From DASPUH01 sp964518505 (GTDB taxonomy: Bacteria > Chloroflexota > Limnocylindria > Limnocylindrales > CSP1-4): a stretch of 17,676 nt of DNA. This document shows, piece after piece, positions 7,144-13,813 of this stretch. The stretch lies in NCBI GenBank assembly GCA_964518505.1, contig CAZFGT010000048.1:1-17676 (forward strand). Direction: 5' to 3'. Position 1 is the stretch's first letter, and the number at the start of each line of letters is the position of its first letter. A program made the translations under genes and the position numbers. The notes beneath the pieces were generated by a model, which saw nothing but the letters and a program-made list of their open reading frames with translations, was not told where the DNA came from and did not search any database.

Positions 7144-8952
7144 ATGCAGCCCCAGCCGCCGCAGCCGTCGGGCACGCACTCCGCGTTCGTGGCCGCGTTC
7201 CTGTCCTTCCTCTTCCCCGGCCTCGGGCAGGCGTACGCGGGCTACCGCCTGCGGGCCGTGGTCCTCGCGGCCCCACTGGTGCTGGTCATCGCCCTGGTCG
7301 GCGGCATGCTCGTCAGCAAGGCCAGCCGCGACTGGCTCATCGCCCAGTTCGTGAGCACCGACGTGCTGACCGTACTGCTCGGTCTGAACGGCCTCCTGCT
7401 GCTCTATCGCCTCGTGGTCATCGTCGACGCCTACCGGCTGGCCCGCGGGTCGGTCGCGATGCAACCCAGCCTCCGCTCCCTGCGCCGAGGCGCTGGCCTG
7501 CGACCGCTCGGGGTGCTGGGCCTGCTGGCCGTGCTGGTCGTCACGCCCCTCGTCCACATCGGCGTCGCCCGATACAACCTCCTGGCTCTGGACGCCCTCA
7601 ACGGACTCACCACCGATGCCAATGAGCCGACGTTCGTCCCGAGCGCCACCGATACCTCGGGGAGCACGGCCACGGTCGGTTCGACGGACACGCCCGGTGC
7701 CACCGCCACCGAGGCGCTACCTCAGTGGAACGGCACCGGCCGGCTGAACATCCTGCTGGTCGGCAGCGACCAGCGCCCCGGGGACACGTCCTTCAACACC
7801 GACACGATGATCGTCGCCAGCATCGATCCGGTGACCAAGCAGGTGGGCATGTTCAGCCTCCCGCGTGACACGGAAGGGGTCCCCCTTCCCTCGTCATGGC
7901 CGGCCGCGGCGTACTACAGCAACGGGCTGTACCCCGGCAAGATCAACAGCCTGTGGGCGCGTGCCGCAGGCGCGCCTGGGCTCTTCCCCTTCCCGGGAAG
8001 CTCCTACAACCGCGGGATGCAGGCCCTCAAAGGCGCCTTAGGTGCGCTCTACCAGCTCAATATCCAGTACTACGTGGCGGTCAACTTCCAGGGCTTCCAG
8101 AACATCATCGATACGCTCGGCGGGGTGACGGTCGACGTGCAGCTCCCGGTCACCGACACCGCCGATCCACAGCCCGGCGGACGCGACCAGAACATCTACA
8201 TCATGCCGGGCATCCAGCACATGACCGGCCAGCAGGCCTTGATCTACGCGCGGGCGCGACACGCCAGCAGCGACTTCGACCGGGCCCAGCGCCAGCAGCG
8301 GGTCATCCTGTCGGTCCGCCAGCAGATGGACCTGTCGAGCCTTCTCGATTTCAACACCCTCGAGGCACTGGTGACCGACCTCAAGGGCGCCGTGCACACC
8401 GATATCCCGTCCAGTCTGTTCCCCAGCCTGGTCAGCCTGGGGGAGCAGCTCGACCTCAACAACCTGCGCTCGCTGGTCTTCACGCCCCCGAAGTTCGCCG
8501 TCGAGTGCAACAACCCCGCCCTGTCGTGCTACTACTCGCTGACGGCCAAGGTCGCGCCGATCCGCCAGGCGATCCAGGACGCCTTCACCATCCCGGCCGC
8601 GCTGGCCGCCTCCCGCACGCGGGTGCAGGCCGAAGGCGCCACGATCGACGTCCTGAACGGCACCTCGAACGTGGGCCAGGCGACCAACGTCGTGTCGTGG
8701 CTGCAGTACCAGGGCCTGGACGCGGAGGTCTCCACGATCAACGGCGGACACGCCACGACCCTGGGCAACCCCCAGACGATCATCACGGTCTACAACGGCG
8801 CGGAGGCCGACCTGCCCGAGACGATCAAGGTCCTGCAGGCCCAGTTCGGCGTTCAGATCGTGACGAAGGACGACCCCACGATCACCACCCAGGACTTCAT
8901 CCTGATCGAGACCGGGACGCAGACGCCGAACTTCAAGACGCCCAGCGGTTGA
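7144..8952 (+). CDS. LytR-CpsA-Psr (LCP) family protein with N-terminal multi-pass membrane domain and LytR_C domain
   Basis: LCP proteins transfer polyprenyl-linked polymers (teichoic acid, arabinogalactan, capsule) to peptidoglycan outside the cell, or hydrolyse the lipid pyrophosphate. This one has 602 residues. Residues 13-33 carry a hydrophobic segment with FLFPGLGQAYAGY, a motif of small TM2-like membrane proteins. More membrane segments lie at about 38-57, 72-97 and 121-140, followed by a Ser/Thr-rich linker (about 158-192). The LCP domain spans about 200-395: NILLVGSDQR (202-211), NTDTM, SLPRDTEGVPLP (238-249, with the conserved Arg241 that binds pyrophosphate in the family), YVAVNFQGF, YARARH (368-373) and DFDRAQRQQRV. 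A C-terminal LytR_C domain spans about 499-589 (IDVLNGTSNVGQA). Ordinary LCP proteins have a single N-terminal TM helix, so the four-segment N-terminus is the odd part. Likely leaderless; its stop lies 4 bp from the convergent ilvE stop. Confidence 0.92.
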   Translation: MQPQPPQPSGTHSAFVAAFLSFLFPGLGQAYAGYRLRAVVLAAPLVLVIALVGGMLVSKASRDWLIAQFVSTDVLTVLLGLNGLLLLYRLVVIVDAYRLARGSVAMQPSLRSLRRGAGLRPLGVLGLLAVLVVTPLVHIGVARYNLLALDALNGLTTDANEPTFVPSATDTSGSTATVGSTDTPGATATEALPQWNGTGRLNILLVGSDQRPGDTSFNTDTMIVASIDPVTKQVGMFSLPRDTEGVPLPSSWPAAAYYSNGLYPGKINSLWARAAGAPGLFPFPGSSYNRGMQALKGALGALYQLNIQYYVAVNFQGFQNIIDTLGGVTVDVQLPVTDTADPQPGGRDQNIYIMPGIQHMTGQQALIYARARHASSDFDRAQRQQRVILSVRQQMDLSSLLDFNTLEALVTDLKGAVHTDIPSSLFPSLVSLGEQLDLNNLRSLVFTPPKFAVECNNPALSCYYSLTAKVAPIRQAIQDAFTIPAALAASRTRVQAEGATIDVLNGTSNVGQATNVVSWLQYQGLDAEVSTINGGHATTLGNPQTIITVYNGAEADLPETIKVLQAQFGVQIVTKDDPTITTQDFILIETGTQTPNFKTPSG

Positions 8953-8956
8953 GCCG

Positions 8957-9922
8957 TCAGTAGACGGGGGTCAACCAGTCGCTGTAGGCCGGCAGGCGGC
9001 CACGCACGGCGTCGAAGTAAAGGGTCATCAGCTGGCGCGTGATGGGCCCGACCGCCCCTTCGCCGATGGTGCGATGGTCGATCTGGGCCACGCCCGACAC
9101 CTGCGCACCGGTGCCGCACAGGAAGACCTCGTCGGCGATATACAGCTCGCTGCGGTCGATGGAGCGGACCTCTGTCTCCAGGCCCATCTCCTTGTGCGCC
9201 AGCTGCATGAGGGCCGCCCGGGTGACCCCTTCCAGGATGTCGTCCGTCACGGACGGCGTGATGAGGTGGCCGTCGCGCACGATGAAGAGGTTCTCTGCGC
9301 TGCCCTCCGAGGCGTGTCCCTCGGCCGTCAGCACGATGGCCTCGTCATGGCCGTTGAGGTTGGCATCGGTCTTGCTGAAGGCGCTGTTGGCGTACGCCCC
9401 GGTGATCTTGGAGCGCGACGGGATCGAGACGTCCGACGTGCGGCGCCAGGAGGTGGTCATGGCGCTGATGCCGTGCGTCGTGTCGATGTAGTCCCCGAAG
9501 GGCAGGGTGATGATCATGAAGTCGTGCTCCAGGTCGTGCAGGCGGACCCCGATGACCTGGCTGGACTTGTAGACCGACGGCCGGATGTAGGCGTCCTCGC
9601 GGTAGCCGTTGCGGCGCAGCAGCTCCACGGTCAGCTTGACCAGCTCGTCCACCGACCGAGGCAGGTCCATCAGCATGACCCGCGCCGACGCCCGCAACCG
9701 CGTGTAGTGCTCGCGCCCCTTGAGGAGGTACAGCTGGCCCTGGTCCGCGTTCCAGTAGGCGCGCACGCCCTCGAAGCAGGCCGTGCCGTACATGAAGGCA
9801 TGGGTCATGACGCCGACCTTGGCCTCCGCGAGCGGCACGAAGGCGCCCTCGAAGTAGCAGTCGGCGGCCTTGGGCTGCGGCGATTCGGGCGGCGCGGAGG
9901 CCGCCGGCTTCTGGGTCAGCAT
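8957..9922 (-). CDS. ilvE: Branched-chain amino acid aminotransferase
   Basis: IlvE is a class IV PLP enzyme that transfers the amino group between glutamate and the Leu/Ile/Val 2-oxo acids, the last step of their synthesis. With the ATG at 9922 the protein has 321 residues, normal for the family. Landmarks: THAFMYGTACFEGVRAY at about 40-56, YIRPSVYKSS at 112-121, SKITGAYANSAFSKTDA at 171-187 with PLP-binding Lys172, SEGSAENLFIV at 205-215, and GTGAQVSGVAQID at 270-282. The start is chosen because TATACT sits 7 nt upstream; a longer frame to 9994 adds a non-family Arg-rich stretch. About 20 Pro/Ala-rich residues precede the catalytic fold. Transcribed apart from the antiporter 49 nt upstream on the same strand. 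A D-amino-acid or aminodeoxychorismate activity is possible in this fold, but the CFEGVRAY and GTGAQVSG motifs favour BCAT. Confidence 0.95.
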   Translation of the reverse strand: MLTQKPAASAPPESPQPKAADCYFEGAFVPLAEAKVGVMTHAFMYGTACFEGVRAYWNADQGQLYLLKGREHYTRLRASARVMLMDLPRSVDELVKLTVELLRRNGYREDAYIRPSVYKSSQVIGVRLHDLEHDFMIITLPFGDYIDTTHGISAMTTSWRRTSDVSIPSRSKITGAYANSAFSKTDANLNGHDEAIVLTAEGHASEGSAENLFIVRDGHLITPSVTDDILEGVTRAALMQLAHKEMGLETEVRSIDRSELYIADEVFLCGTGAQVSGVAQIDHRTIGEGAVGPITRQLMTLYFDAVRGRLPAYSDWLTPVY

Positions 9923-9929
9923 GGTCGCG

Positions 9930-9935
9930 AGTATA
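9930..9935 (-). promoter_or_regulatory. -10 element of ilvE (TATACT), leaderless geometry
   Basis: Read on the minus strand, TATACT ends 7 nt before the ilvE ATG at 9922. This leaves no room for a leader or attenuator. The intervening bases (cgcgacc) contain no Shine-Dalgarno sequence. No clear -35. Confidence 0.5.
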
Positions 9936-9971
9936 GAGCAGGCCCTCCGAGGCTCCCCACGGGCGCTCGGT

Positions 9972-11024
9972 TCAGATGAGACCCGCCAGGTCAAGGGCGA
10001 CCAGGACCAGGAACACGGCGTAGAAGCCCCCGCCCGTCAGCAAACGGCGGCCCGTCAGGACCCTGCCCTGCAGCAGCGGCCAGAAGATGACCAGCAGCGA
10101 GGCGAAGGCCAGCGCGACGGAGGTGAACGGCACCGCCGTCTCGAACGTGAAAGCCCACGCCCTGGGCACCAGGAGCAGGCCCAGCACGGTCGGCACGCAG
10201 GCCTGGAAGACCATCGCGCCGGTGATGTTGCCGAGCGCCAGGGTGTCCTTCTGGCGGCGCACCCACAGGAAGCCGTTGGCCGCCTCCGGCAGCTCGGTCG
10301 CGATGGGCGAGATCACGAGGGCCAGGATGAGCGGGGCGATGCCCAGGATGCGGGCCCCGTCCTGCACGGCCTGGACGAAGATGATGGCGCCCCCCACGAT
10401 GCCCGCCAGCCCCACAGCTACCTGGAGGGCGATGATCCGGGAGCGCGGCAGGTGCGGGTCCAGGCGGTGGTGGGCGCGGTCCAGGCGGTGCAGCCGCAGG
10501 GGGTTCGGATGGCCGCCCTCGGCACGCTCCTCCATGAGATGCGCCCGGACGTACAGGGCGTAGATGACGACCAGCCCGATGGCCACCGCCGGGCGGACCC
10601 AGCCGATGTCGACCGGCACGAAGGCGGCCCCGATGGCCAGCGTGTAGGCGACGGCGAAGACGGTCACGTCGCGCTGGATGGGTTCGCGCTGGGCGTCCAC
10701 GCGGTCGCCGCTGGAACGGTTCGCCCGCTGCGAGAGCACGGTCAGGCCCACCACGCCCAGGGCCAGCGTGGCCAGCATGAACGGGGCGCCCAGGATGGCC
10801 CCTACACCGATCTCATCGGAGGCGGCGGCGCCGCCGCCCAGGAGGATCGCGACCGCCGGAACGGCCGTCTCGGGCAGGGCCGTGCCGACCGCGGCGAGGA
10901 TGCTGCCGACCGCGCCCTCGGACAGGTCAAGTCGGTGGCCGGCCCACTCCACGCCGTTGGTGAAGAGCTCGGCCCCGACCAGGATGACCGTGAAGGCGAC
11001 GGCCAGCAGGACGAGGTCGATCAC
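9972..11024 (-). CDS. Sodium/calcium exchanger (CaCA) family membrane protein
   Basis: A 350-residue cation antiporter, probably exporting Ca2+ (or another divalent cation) in exchange for Na+ or H+ across the cytoplasmic membrane. The two inverted alpha-repeats that define the family are visible: alpha-1 has GTALPET at 47-53 (Glu52) followed by GVGAILGAPFM (73-83). Alpha-2 has SPIATELPEAAN at 239-250 (Glu247) followed by GNITGAMVFQA (265-275). About ten hydrophobic segments flank a charged cytoplasmic loop (about 160-195), rich in Arg and His, between the halves. The alpha-1 GNxxGSN motif is degenerate (GAILGAP), so ion selectivity may differ from the YrbG type. Starts with GTG at 11024, 37 nt after rpsR with only a weak SD-like GAGG, so it may be read through from the ribosomal operon. 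Confidence 0.88.
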   Translation of the reverse strand: MIDLVLLAVAFTVILVGAELFTNGVEWAGHRLDLSEGAVGSILAAVGTALPETAVPAVAILLGGGAAASDEIGVGAILGAPFMLATLALGVVGLTVLSQRANRSSGDRVDAQREPIQRDVTVFAVAYTLAIGAAFVPVDIGWVRPAVAIGLVVIYALYVRAHLMEERAEGGHPNPLRLHRLDRAHHRLDPHLPRSRIIALQVAVGLAGIVGGAIIFVQAVQDGARILGIAPLILALVISPIATELPEAANGFLWVRRQKDTLALGNITGAMVFQACVPTVLGLLLVPRAWAFTFETAVPFTSVALAFASLLVIFWPLLQGRVLTGRRLLTGGGFYAVFLVLVALDLAGLI

Positions 11025-11061
11025 GTGCGCGCGCCTCGTTCAGGCCGCGGCCGGGATGTGG

Positions 11062-11328
11062 TCAGGGTCGCAGGTGCTGCGGGGCGTACGGGAGCAGCGC
11101 GACGTGGCGGGCGCGCTTGAGGGCCACCGAGAGCTGGCGCTGGTGCTCGGCGCACGTGCCGGTCTTGCGGCGGGGCTCGATCCGGGCTCGCTCGGACAGG
11201 TAGCGGCGGAGGCGGTTGACCTCCTTGTAGTCGATCTGGGCGGTCTTGTCGGCGCAGAAGGCGCAGACCTTCCGGCGCCGGCGGTCCCGGTAGTACTCGT
11301 CGCGCTTCTTGGCGCGTGCGGTGGGCAT
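11062..11328 (-). CDS. rpsR: 30S ribosomal protein S18
   Basis: S18 pairs with S6 on the platform of the 30S subunit. The 88-residue protein shows KVCAFCADK at about 20-28, IDYKEVNRLRRYLSERARI, PRRKTGTCAEHQRQL and KRARHVALLPY, all diagnostic. CxxC together with the later Cys and His suggests the zinc-binding (C+) form. Upstream GAGGA lies 9 nt before the ATG. Third gene of rpsF-ssb-rpsR, 23 nt after ssb. The usual next gene, rplI, is absent; the cation antiporter follows. Confidence 0.98.
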   Translation of the reverse strand: MPTARAKKRDEYYRDRRRRKVCAFCADKTAQIDYKEVNRLRRYLSERARIEPRRKTGTCAEHQRQLSVALKRARHVALLPYAPQHLRP

Positions 11329-11351
11329 CTTGGCGGGTCCTCGTGGTGGGG

Positions 11352-11810
11352 TTAGAAGGGGATGCTGTCGAGGTCGTCGTCACCCAGGCCGGCACCCTCG
11401 GCCGGGCGGGGTGCGGACGGGGCGCGGGCGGGCCGGGCGCCTGGTGCGGCATCGTCGGGGAACTCATCGGCGCCCTCGCTGCGGGCGCGCGGCTCGAGGG
11501 GCACGGCCCGTTCCGCCAGCAGCTCGGTGATGTAGCGGGTCTGGCCGTCCTTCTCGTACTGGCGGGTCTGGATGCGGCCCTCCACGTACACCTTGCTGCC
11601 CTTGCGCAGCCGCTCGGCGGCGCGCTCAGCGGGCTCGCGGAAGATGACGACGCGGAACCACTCCGTCTCTTCCTTCCACTCGCCGGCCTCGTCGCGGCTG
11701 TTGCGGTTGACGGCCACGCTGAACTGGGTCACGGCGACCCCGCTCGCCGTATAGCGCATCTCCGGATCGCGGCCCAGGTTGCCGATGATCATGCATTTGT
11801 TGAGCGACAT
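11352..11810 (-). CDS. ssb: Single-stranded DNA-binding protein
   Basis: SSB coats single-stranded DNA during replication, recombination and repair and recruits partners through its C-terminal tip. The protein has 152 residues. The OB fold spans about 1-105 (MIIGNLGRDPEMRYT, VTQFSVAVNR, WFRVVIF, GSKVYVEGRIQTRQY). A disordered Ala/Pro-rich linker (about 110-140) precedes the acidic tip DDDLDSIPF, the canonical partner-binding peptide, which also binds PriA in characterised bacteria; a priA gene is in this window. A strong Shine-Dalgarno (ggaggagg) lies 6 nt before the ATG at 11810. Placed between rpsF and rpsR as in most bacteria. Confidence 0.98.
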   Translation of the reverse strand: MSLNKCMIIGNLGRDPEMRYTASGVAVTQFSVAVNRNSRDEAGEWKEETEWFRVVIFREPAERAAERLRKGSKVYVEGRIQTRQYEKDGQTRYITELLAERAVPLEPRARSEGADEFPDDAAPGARPARAPSAPRPAEGAGLGDDDLDSIPF

Positions 11811-11842
11811 GGCAGGCCTCCTCCCCTGCTGCGGCGGCAGGG

Positions 11843-12274
11843 TCAGTCGATGGCGGCGGGGGCCGCCTCGCTCTCCGACTCGTCGATGAATTCGCCGTCG
11901 GGGACGAACTCGTCGTCCTCGGGCGGCGCGGACAGGTCGGCCTCCGTCTCGCCCTCGGCCGGGCCGGTCGCCCGGTGGGCCGCCGTGGGCTTCTCGACGC
12001 GCGTCACCAGGTGGCGCATGACTTCCTCGCTGATGGCCAGGTCGCGCTCGAGGCCGAGCACGCCCTCGGGCGGCGAGTCGAAGACCACGATGTGGTACGA
12101 GCCCTCGTGGTACGGGCCGATCGGATAGGCCAGGCGCCGGCGGCCCCAGGGGCTCACCTTGACGAGCTGGCCGCCGGAAGCCGCGATGGACCGGGTGGCG
12201 CGATCGAGGATGGCCTGACTCCGGTCATCGGGCAGATCGGGGCGCAGGACGAGCATGAGTTCGTAACGGCGCAT
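11843..12274 (-). CDS. rpsF: 30S ribosomal protein S6
   Basis: S6 binds 16S rRNA together with S18. Of 143 residues, about 1-97 form the S6 fold: MRRYELMLVLRPDL at the N-terminus, WGRRRLAYPIGPYHEGSYHIVVF in the middle, and LERDLAISEEVMRHLVTRVEK. The remaining ~45 residues are a strongly acidic, Ala/Pro/Glu-rich tail (EDDEFVPDGEFIDESESE), longer than in E. coli before modification. E. coli S6 gains its acidic tail by glutamate addition; here a long acidic tail is genetically encoded. A good SD (ggaagGAGG) precedes the ATG at 12274. It heads the rpsF-ssb-rpsR operon, with a predicted leader of about 80 nt from the TAGACT promoter. Confidence 0.98.
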   Translation of the reverse strand: MRRYELMLVLRPDLPDDRSQAILDRATRSIAASGGQLVKVSPWGRRRLAYPIGPYHEGSYHIVVFDSPPEGVLGLERDLAISEEVMRHLVTRVEKPTAAHRATGPAEGETEADLSAPPEDDEFVPDGEFIDESESEAAPAAID

Positions 12275-12359
12275 GGGCCGTGGGCCTCCTTCCCATGGGG
12301 ATGGCTCGGCTCGACGTGACGCTGGGTCAGGGCGACGGCCGGGCTGAAAGGACCGCGGA

Positions 12360-12368
12360 AGTCTAGCA
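12360..12368 (-). promoter_or_regulatory. Extended -10 promoter of rpsF operon (TGCTAGACT)
   Basis: The minus strand reads TGC-TAGACT, an extended -10 (TGnTAnnnT). The start site would be near 12353, giving rpsF a leader of about 80 nt that includes the SD. It forms the left arm of a perfect 9-bp inverted repeat with the cpaE promoter at 12378-12386. Any -35 region would overlap the opposing -10. Confidence 0.55.
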
Positions 12369-12377
12369 CGGACCGTC

Positions 12378-12386
12378 TGCTAGACT
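12378..12386 (+). promoter_or_regulatory. Extended -10 promoter of CpaE-like gene (TGCTAGACT)
   Basis: The plus strand reads TGC-TAGACT, identical to the rpsF box and diverging from it with 9 nt between the arms. The predicted start is near 12393, leaving a leader of about 36 nt with GAGG at 12415-12418 before the TTG start at 12430. Confidence 0.5.
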
Positions 12387-12429
12387 CCCCGCCGCACCCA
12401 GTTTCGCGGCCGTCGAGGTACCGATCCAC

Positions 12430-13647
12430 TTGCCCTCCAGCTCCGTCCTCCTCCTGGCGAGCGACACGTCGTTCGTCGAAACCATCCGCACGAGCATGGC
12501 AAGCATCGGGTACGAGGTCGTGGTCACGGCCGACGTGGACGAGGCGTTCCGTCGCGCCGCCGACCAGGCACTGGTGATCCTGGATGCACCCAGCGGCGCC
12601 CGGGCGCCCCGCGAGATCTGCCGCGACCTGCGGGCCACGCCGGCCCTGGCGCGGATCCCCGTCCTGTGCATCGCCCAGAGCAGCGACGTGGAGGAGCGGG
12701 TCGGCTTCCTGGAGGCGGGCGCCGACGAGGTCATCGTCAAGCCGTTCGACAACCGCGAGCTGGAGGCCCGGGTGGAGGCGCTGCTCGTGCGCTTCCAGCA
12801 CAGCCGGGACCTGGCCCCCATCGTGGTGCCCGGCGCGCCGGGCATGGCCACACGCAAGGTCATCGCCTTCTTCAGCCCCAAGGGTGGCGTGGGCACGACC
12901 ACCGTGGCCGTCAACGTCGCGGTGGCTCTGGCCGGCTTCCGGCCCGACCGCGTCGCCCTGTTCGACCTGGACCTCCAGTGGGGCCAGGTGGCGACCCACC
13001 TGGACCTGCGACCGCGGTCCACGATCGTCGAACTCTGCCGCGACAGCCAGGCCCTTGCCGAGCCGGAGCTCATGCGGACGTATGCCGAGCACCACGCCTC
13101 CGGCCTGGCCGTGTACTGCGCCCCGCCACGTCCCGACCAGGGCGAGCTGGTGACCGGACCGGATCTCACGCAGGTGCTGGATGGCGCGCGCCGGGTCTAC
13201 GACGTGGTGATCGTCGACGCCGGGTCACAGCTCGACGAGCGGAGCCTCACCATCCTGGAGGCGGCCGACGACGTGGTCCTGGTCTTCTATCCGGAGATCG
13301 CCGCCATCAAGGCCCTGCTGTCCCTCCTGGAGGTGCTGGCCGACGTCGGCGGCGTGGGCAGCAAGACCACCTTCGTGATCAACCACCTGTTCGCCCGTGA
13401 GCTGCTCAAGACGCGCGACGTGGAGAACACGCTCGGGGCGCGCATCGCGTTCGAGCTGCCGCACGAGCCGGTAGTCCACCTGAAGGCCGTCAACGAGGGC
13501 ATCCCGGTCGTGCGCGGGGCCGCGCGCAGCCCGGCCGCCGAGGCGCTCGTCCGCCTCGCCCAGCAGCTGGTCGGGACGACCCATCGGGACGCGGTGATCC
13601 TGCCCGACACGCGCAAGGGGCTGGGATCCCGCCTGCGTCGAACCTGA
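12430..13647 (+). CDS. CpaE-like protein: receiver-like domain fused to ParA/MinD-type ATPase
   Basis: A 405-residue protein resembling CpaE/TadZ, the ATPase that positions tad/Flp pilus machinery. Residues 5-122 form a CheY-like receiver fold: Asp52 (LDAPSG) at the phosphoacceptor site, a Ser/Thr position at about 84-85, and Lys104 in VKPFD. The N-terminal acidic pair is reduced to one Asp (Asp12), so phosphorylation is uncertain. Residues 142-395 form the ATPase: deviant Walker A SPKGGVGTTT (149-158, so the signature lysine is Lys151), FDLDLQWGQ (178-186) and VIVDAGSQ (260-267). The proposed start is TTG at 12430, weakly supported by GAGG 11 nt upstream; an ATG at codon 23 is too far into the receiver fold. 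No pilus genes lie nearby, so it is an orphan in this window; a role in other polar or cell-cycle positioning cannot be excluded. Confidence 0.85.
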   Translation: MPSSSVLLLASDTSFVETIRTSMASIGYEVVVTADVDEAFRRAADQALVILDAPSGARAPREICRDLRATPALARIPVLCIAQSSDVEERVGFLEAGADEVIVKPFDNRELEARVEALLVRFQHSRDLAPIVVPGAPGMATRKVIAFFSPKGGVGTTTVAVNVAVALAGFRPDRVALFDLDLQWGQVATHLDLRPRSTIVELCRDSQALAEPELMRTYAEHHASGLAVYCAPPRPDQGELVTGPDLTQVLDGARRVYDVVIVDAGSQLDERSLTILEAADDVVLVFYPEIAAIKALLSLLEVLADVGGVGSKTTFVINHLFARELLKTRDVENTLGARIAFELPHEPVVHLKAVNEGIPVVRGAARSPAAEALVRLAQQLVGTTHRDAVILPDTRKGLGSRLRRT

Positions 13648-13682
13648 ACGAGGCTGCTCGAGGCACGAACGGGGCGTCAGAA

Positions 13683-13732
13683 GGCCCCCGCGGGTAGCTG
13701 TCACACCGGGGAGCCCGGGTCCCGCGGGGGCC
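13683..13732. terminator. GC-rich inverted repeat, possible bidirectional terminator
   Basis: A perfect 12-bp inverted repeat, arms 13683-13694 (ggcccccgcggg) and 13721-13732, encloses a 26-nt loop. It lies between the convergent CpaE-like and hydrolase genes. No T-run follows on either strand, so it is not a classical intrinsic terminator, but strong stems without U-tracts are common between convergent genes in high-GC genomes. The rest of the 166-bp gap (13733-13813) shows nothing I can name. Confidence 0.45.
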
Positions 13733-13813
13733 CTGCCGATGGTGTACCGCAGCCGGTTTGCCACCGACCTTGCGATGGTGCCCCGATGCACCAACCCGGC
13801 CTTACAACTCGTC

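Noticed and set aside
7072..7557. ileS start extended to 7557, adding 162 residues.
   Set aside because: The extension is Gln/Asp/Gly-rich with no synthetase similarity and runs antisense to the LCP gene; the 7071 ATG gives a family-like N-terminus and has a promoter in place.
9923..9971. Attenuator or leader peptide before ilvE.
   Set aside because: The 49-bp gap contains the -10 box adjacent to the ATG and no Leu/Ile/Val-rich peptide or terminator hairpin.
12275..12359. S6:S18 autoregulatory RNA motif in the rpsF leader.
   Set aside because: The leader has the right place and length, but I could not draw the conserved stem with its bulged CCG convincingly; a covariance-model search would settle it.
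13733..13813. Possible small RNA between the inverted repeat and the hydrolase gene.
   Set aside because: No tRNA, SRP RNA or tmRNA signature; only imperfect short pairings.
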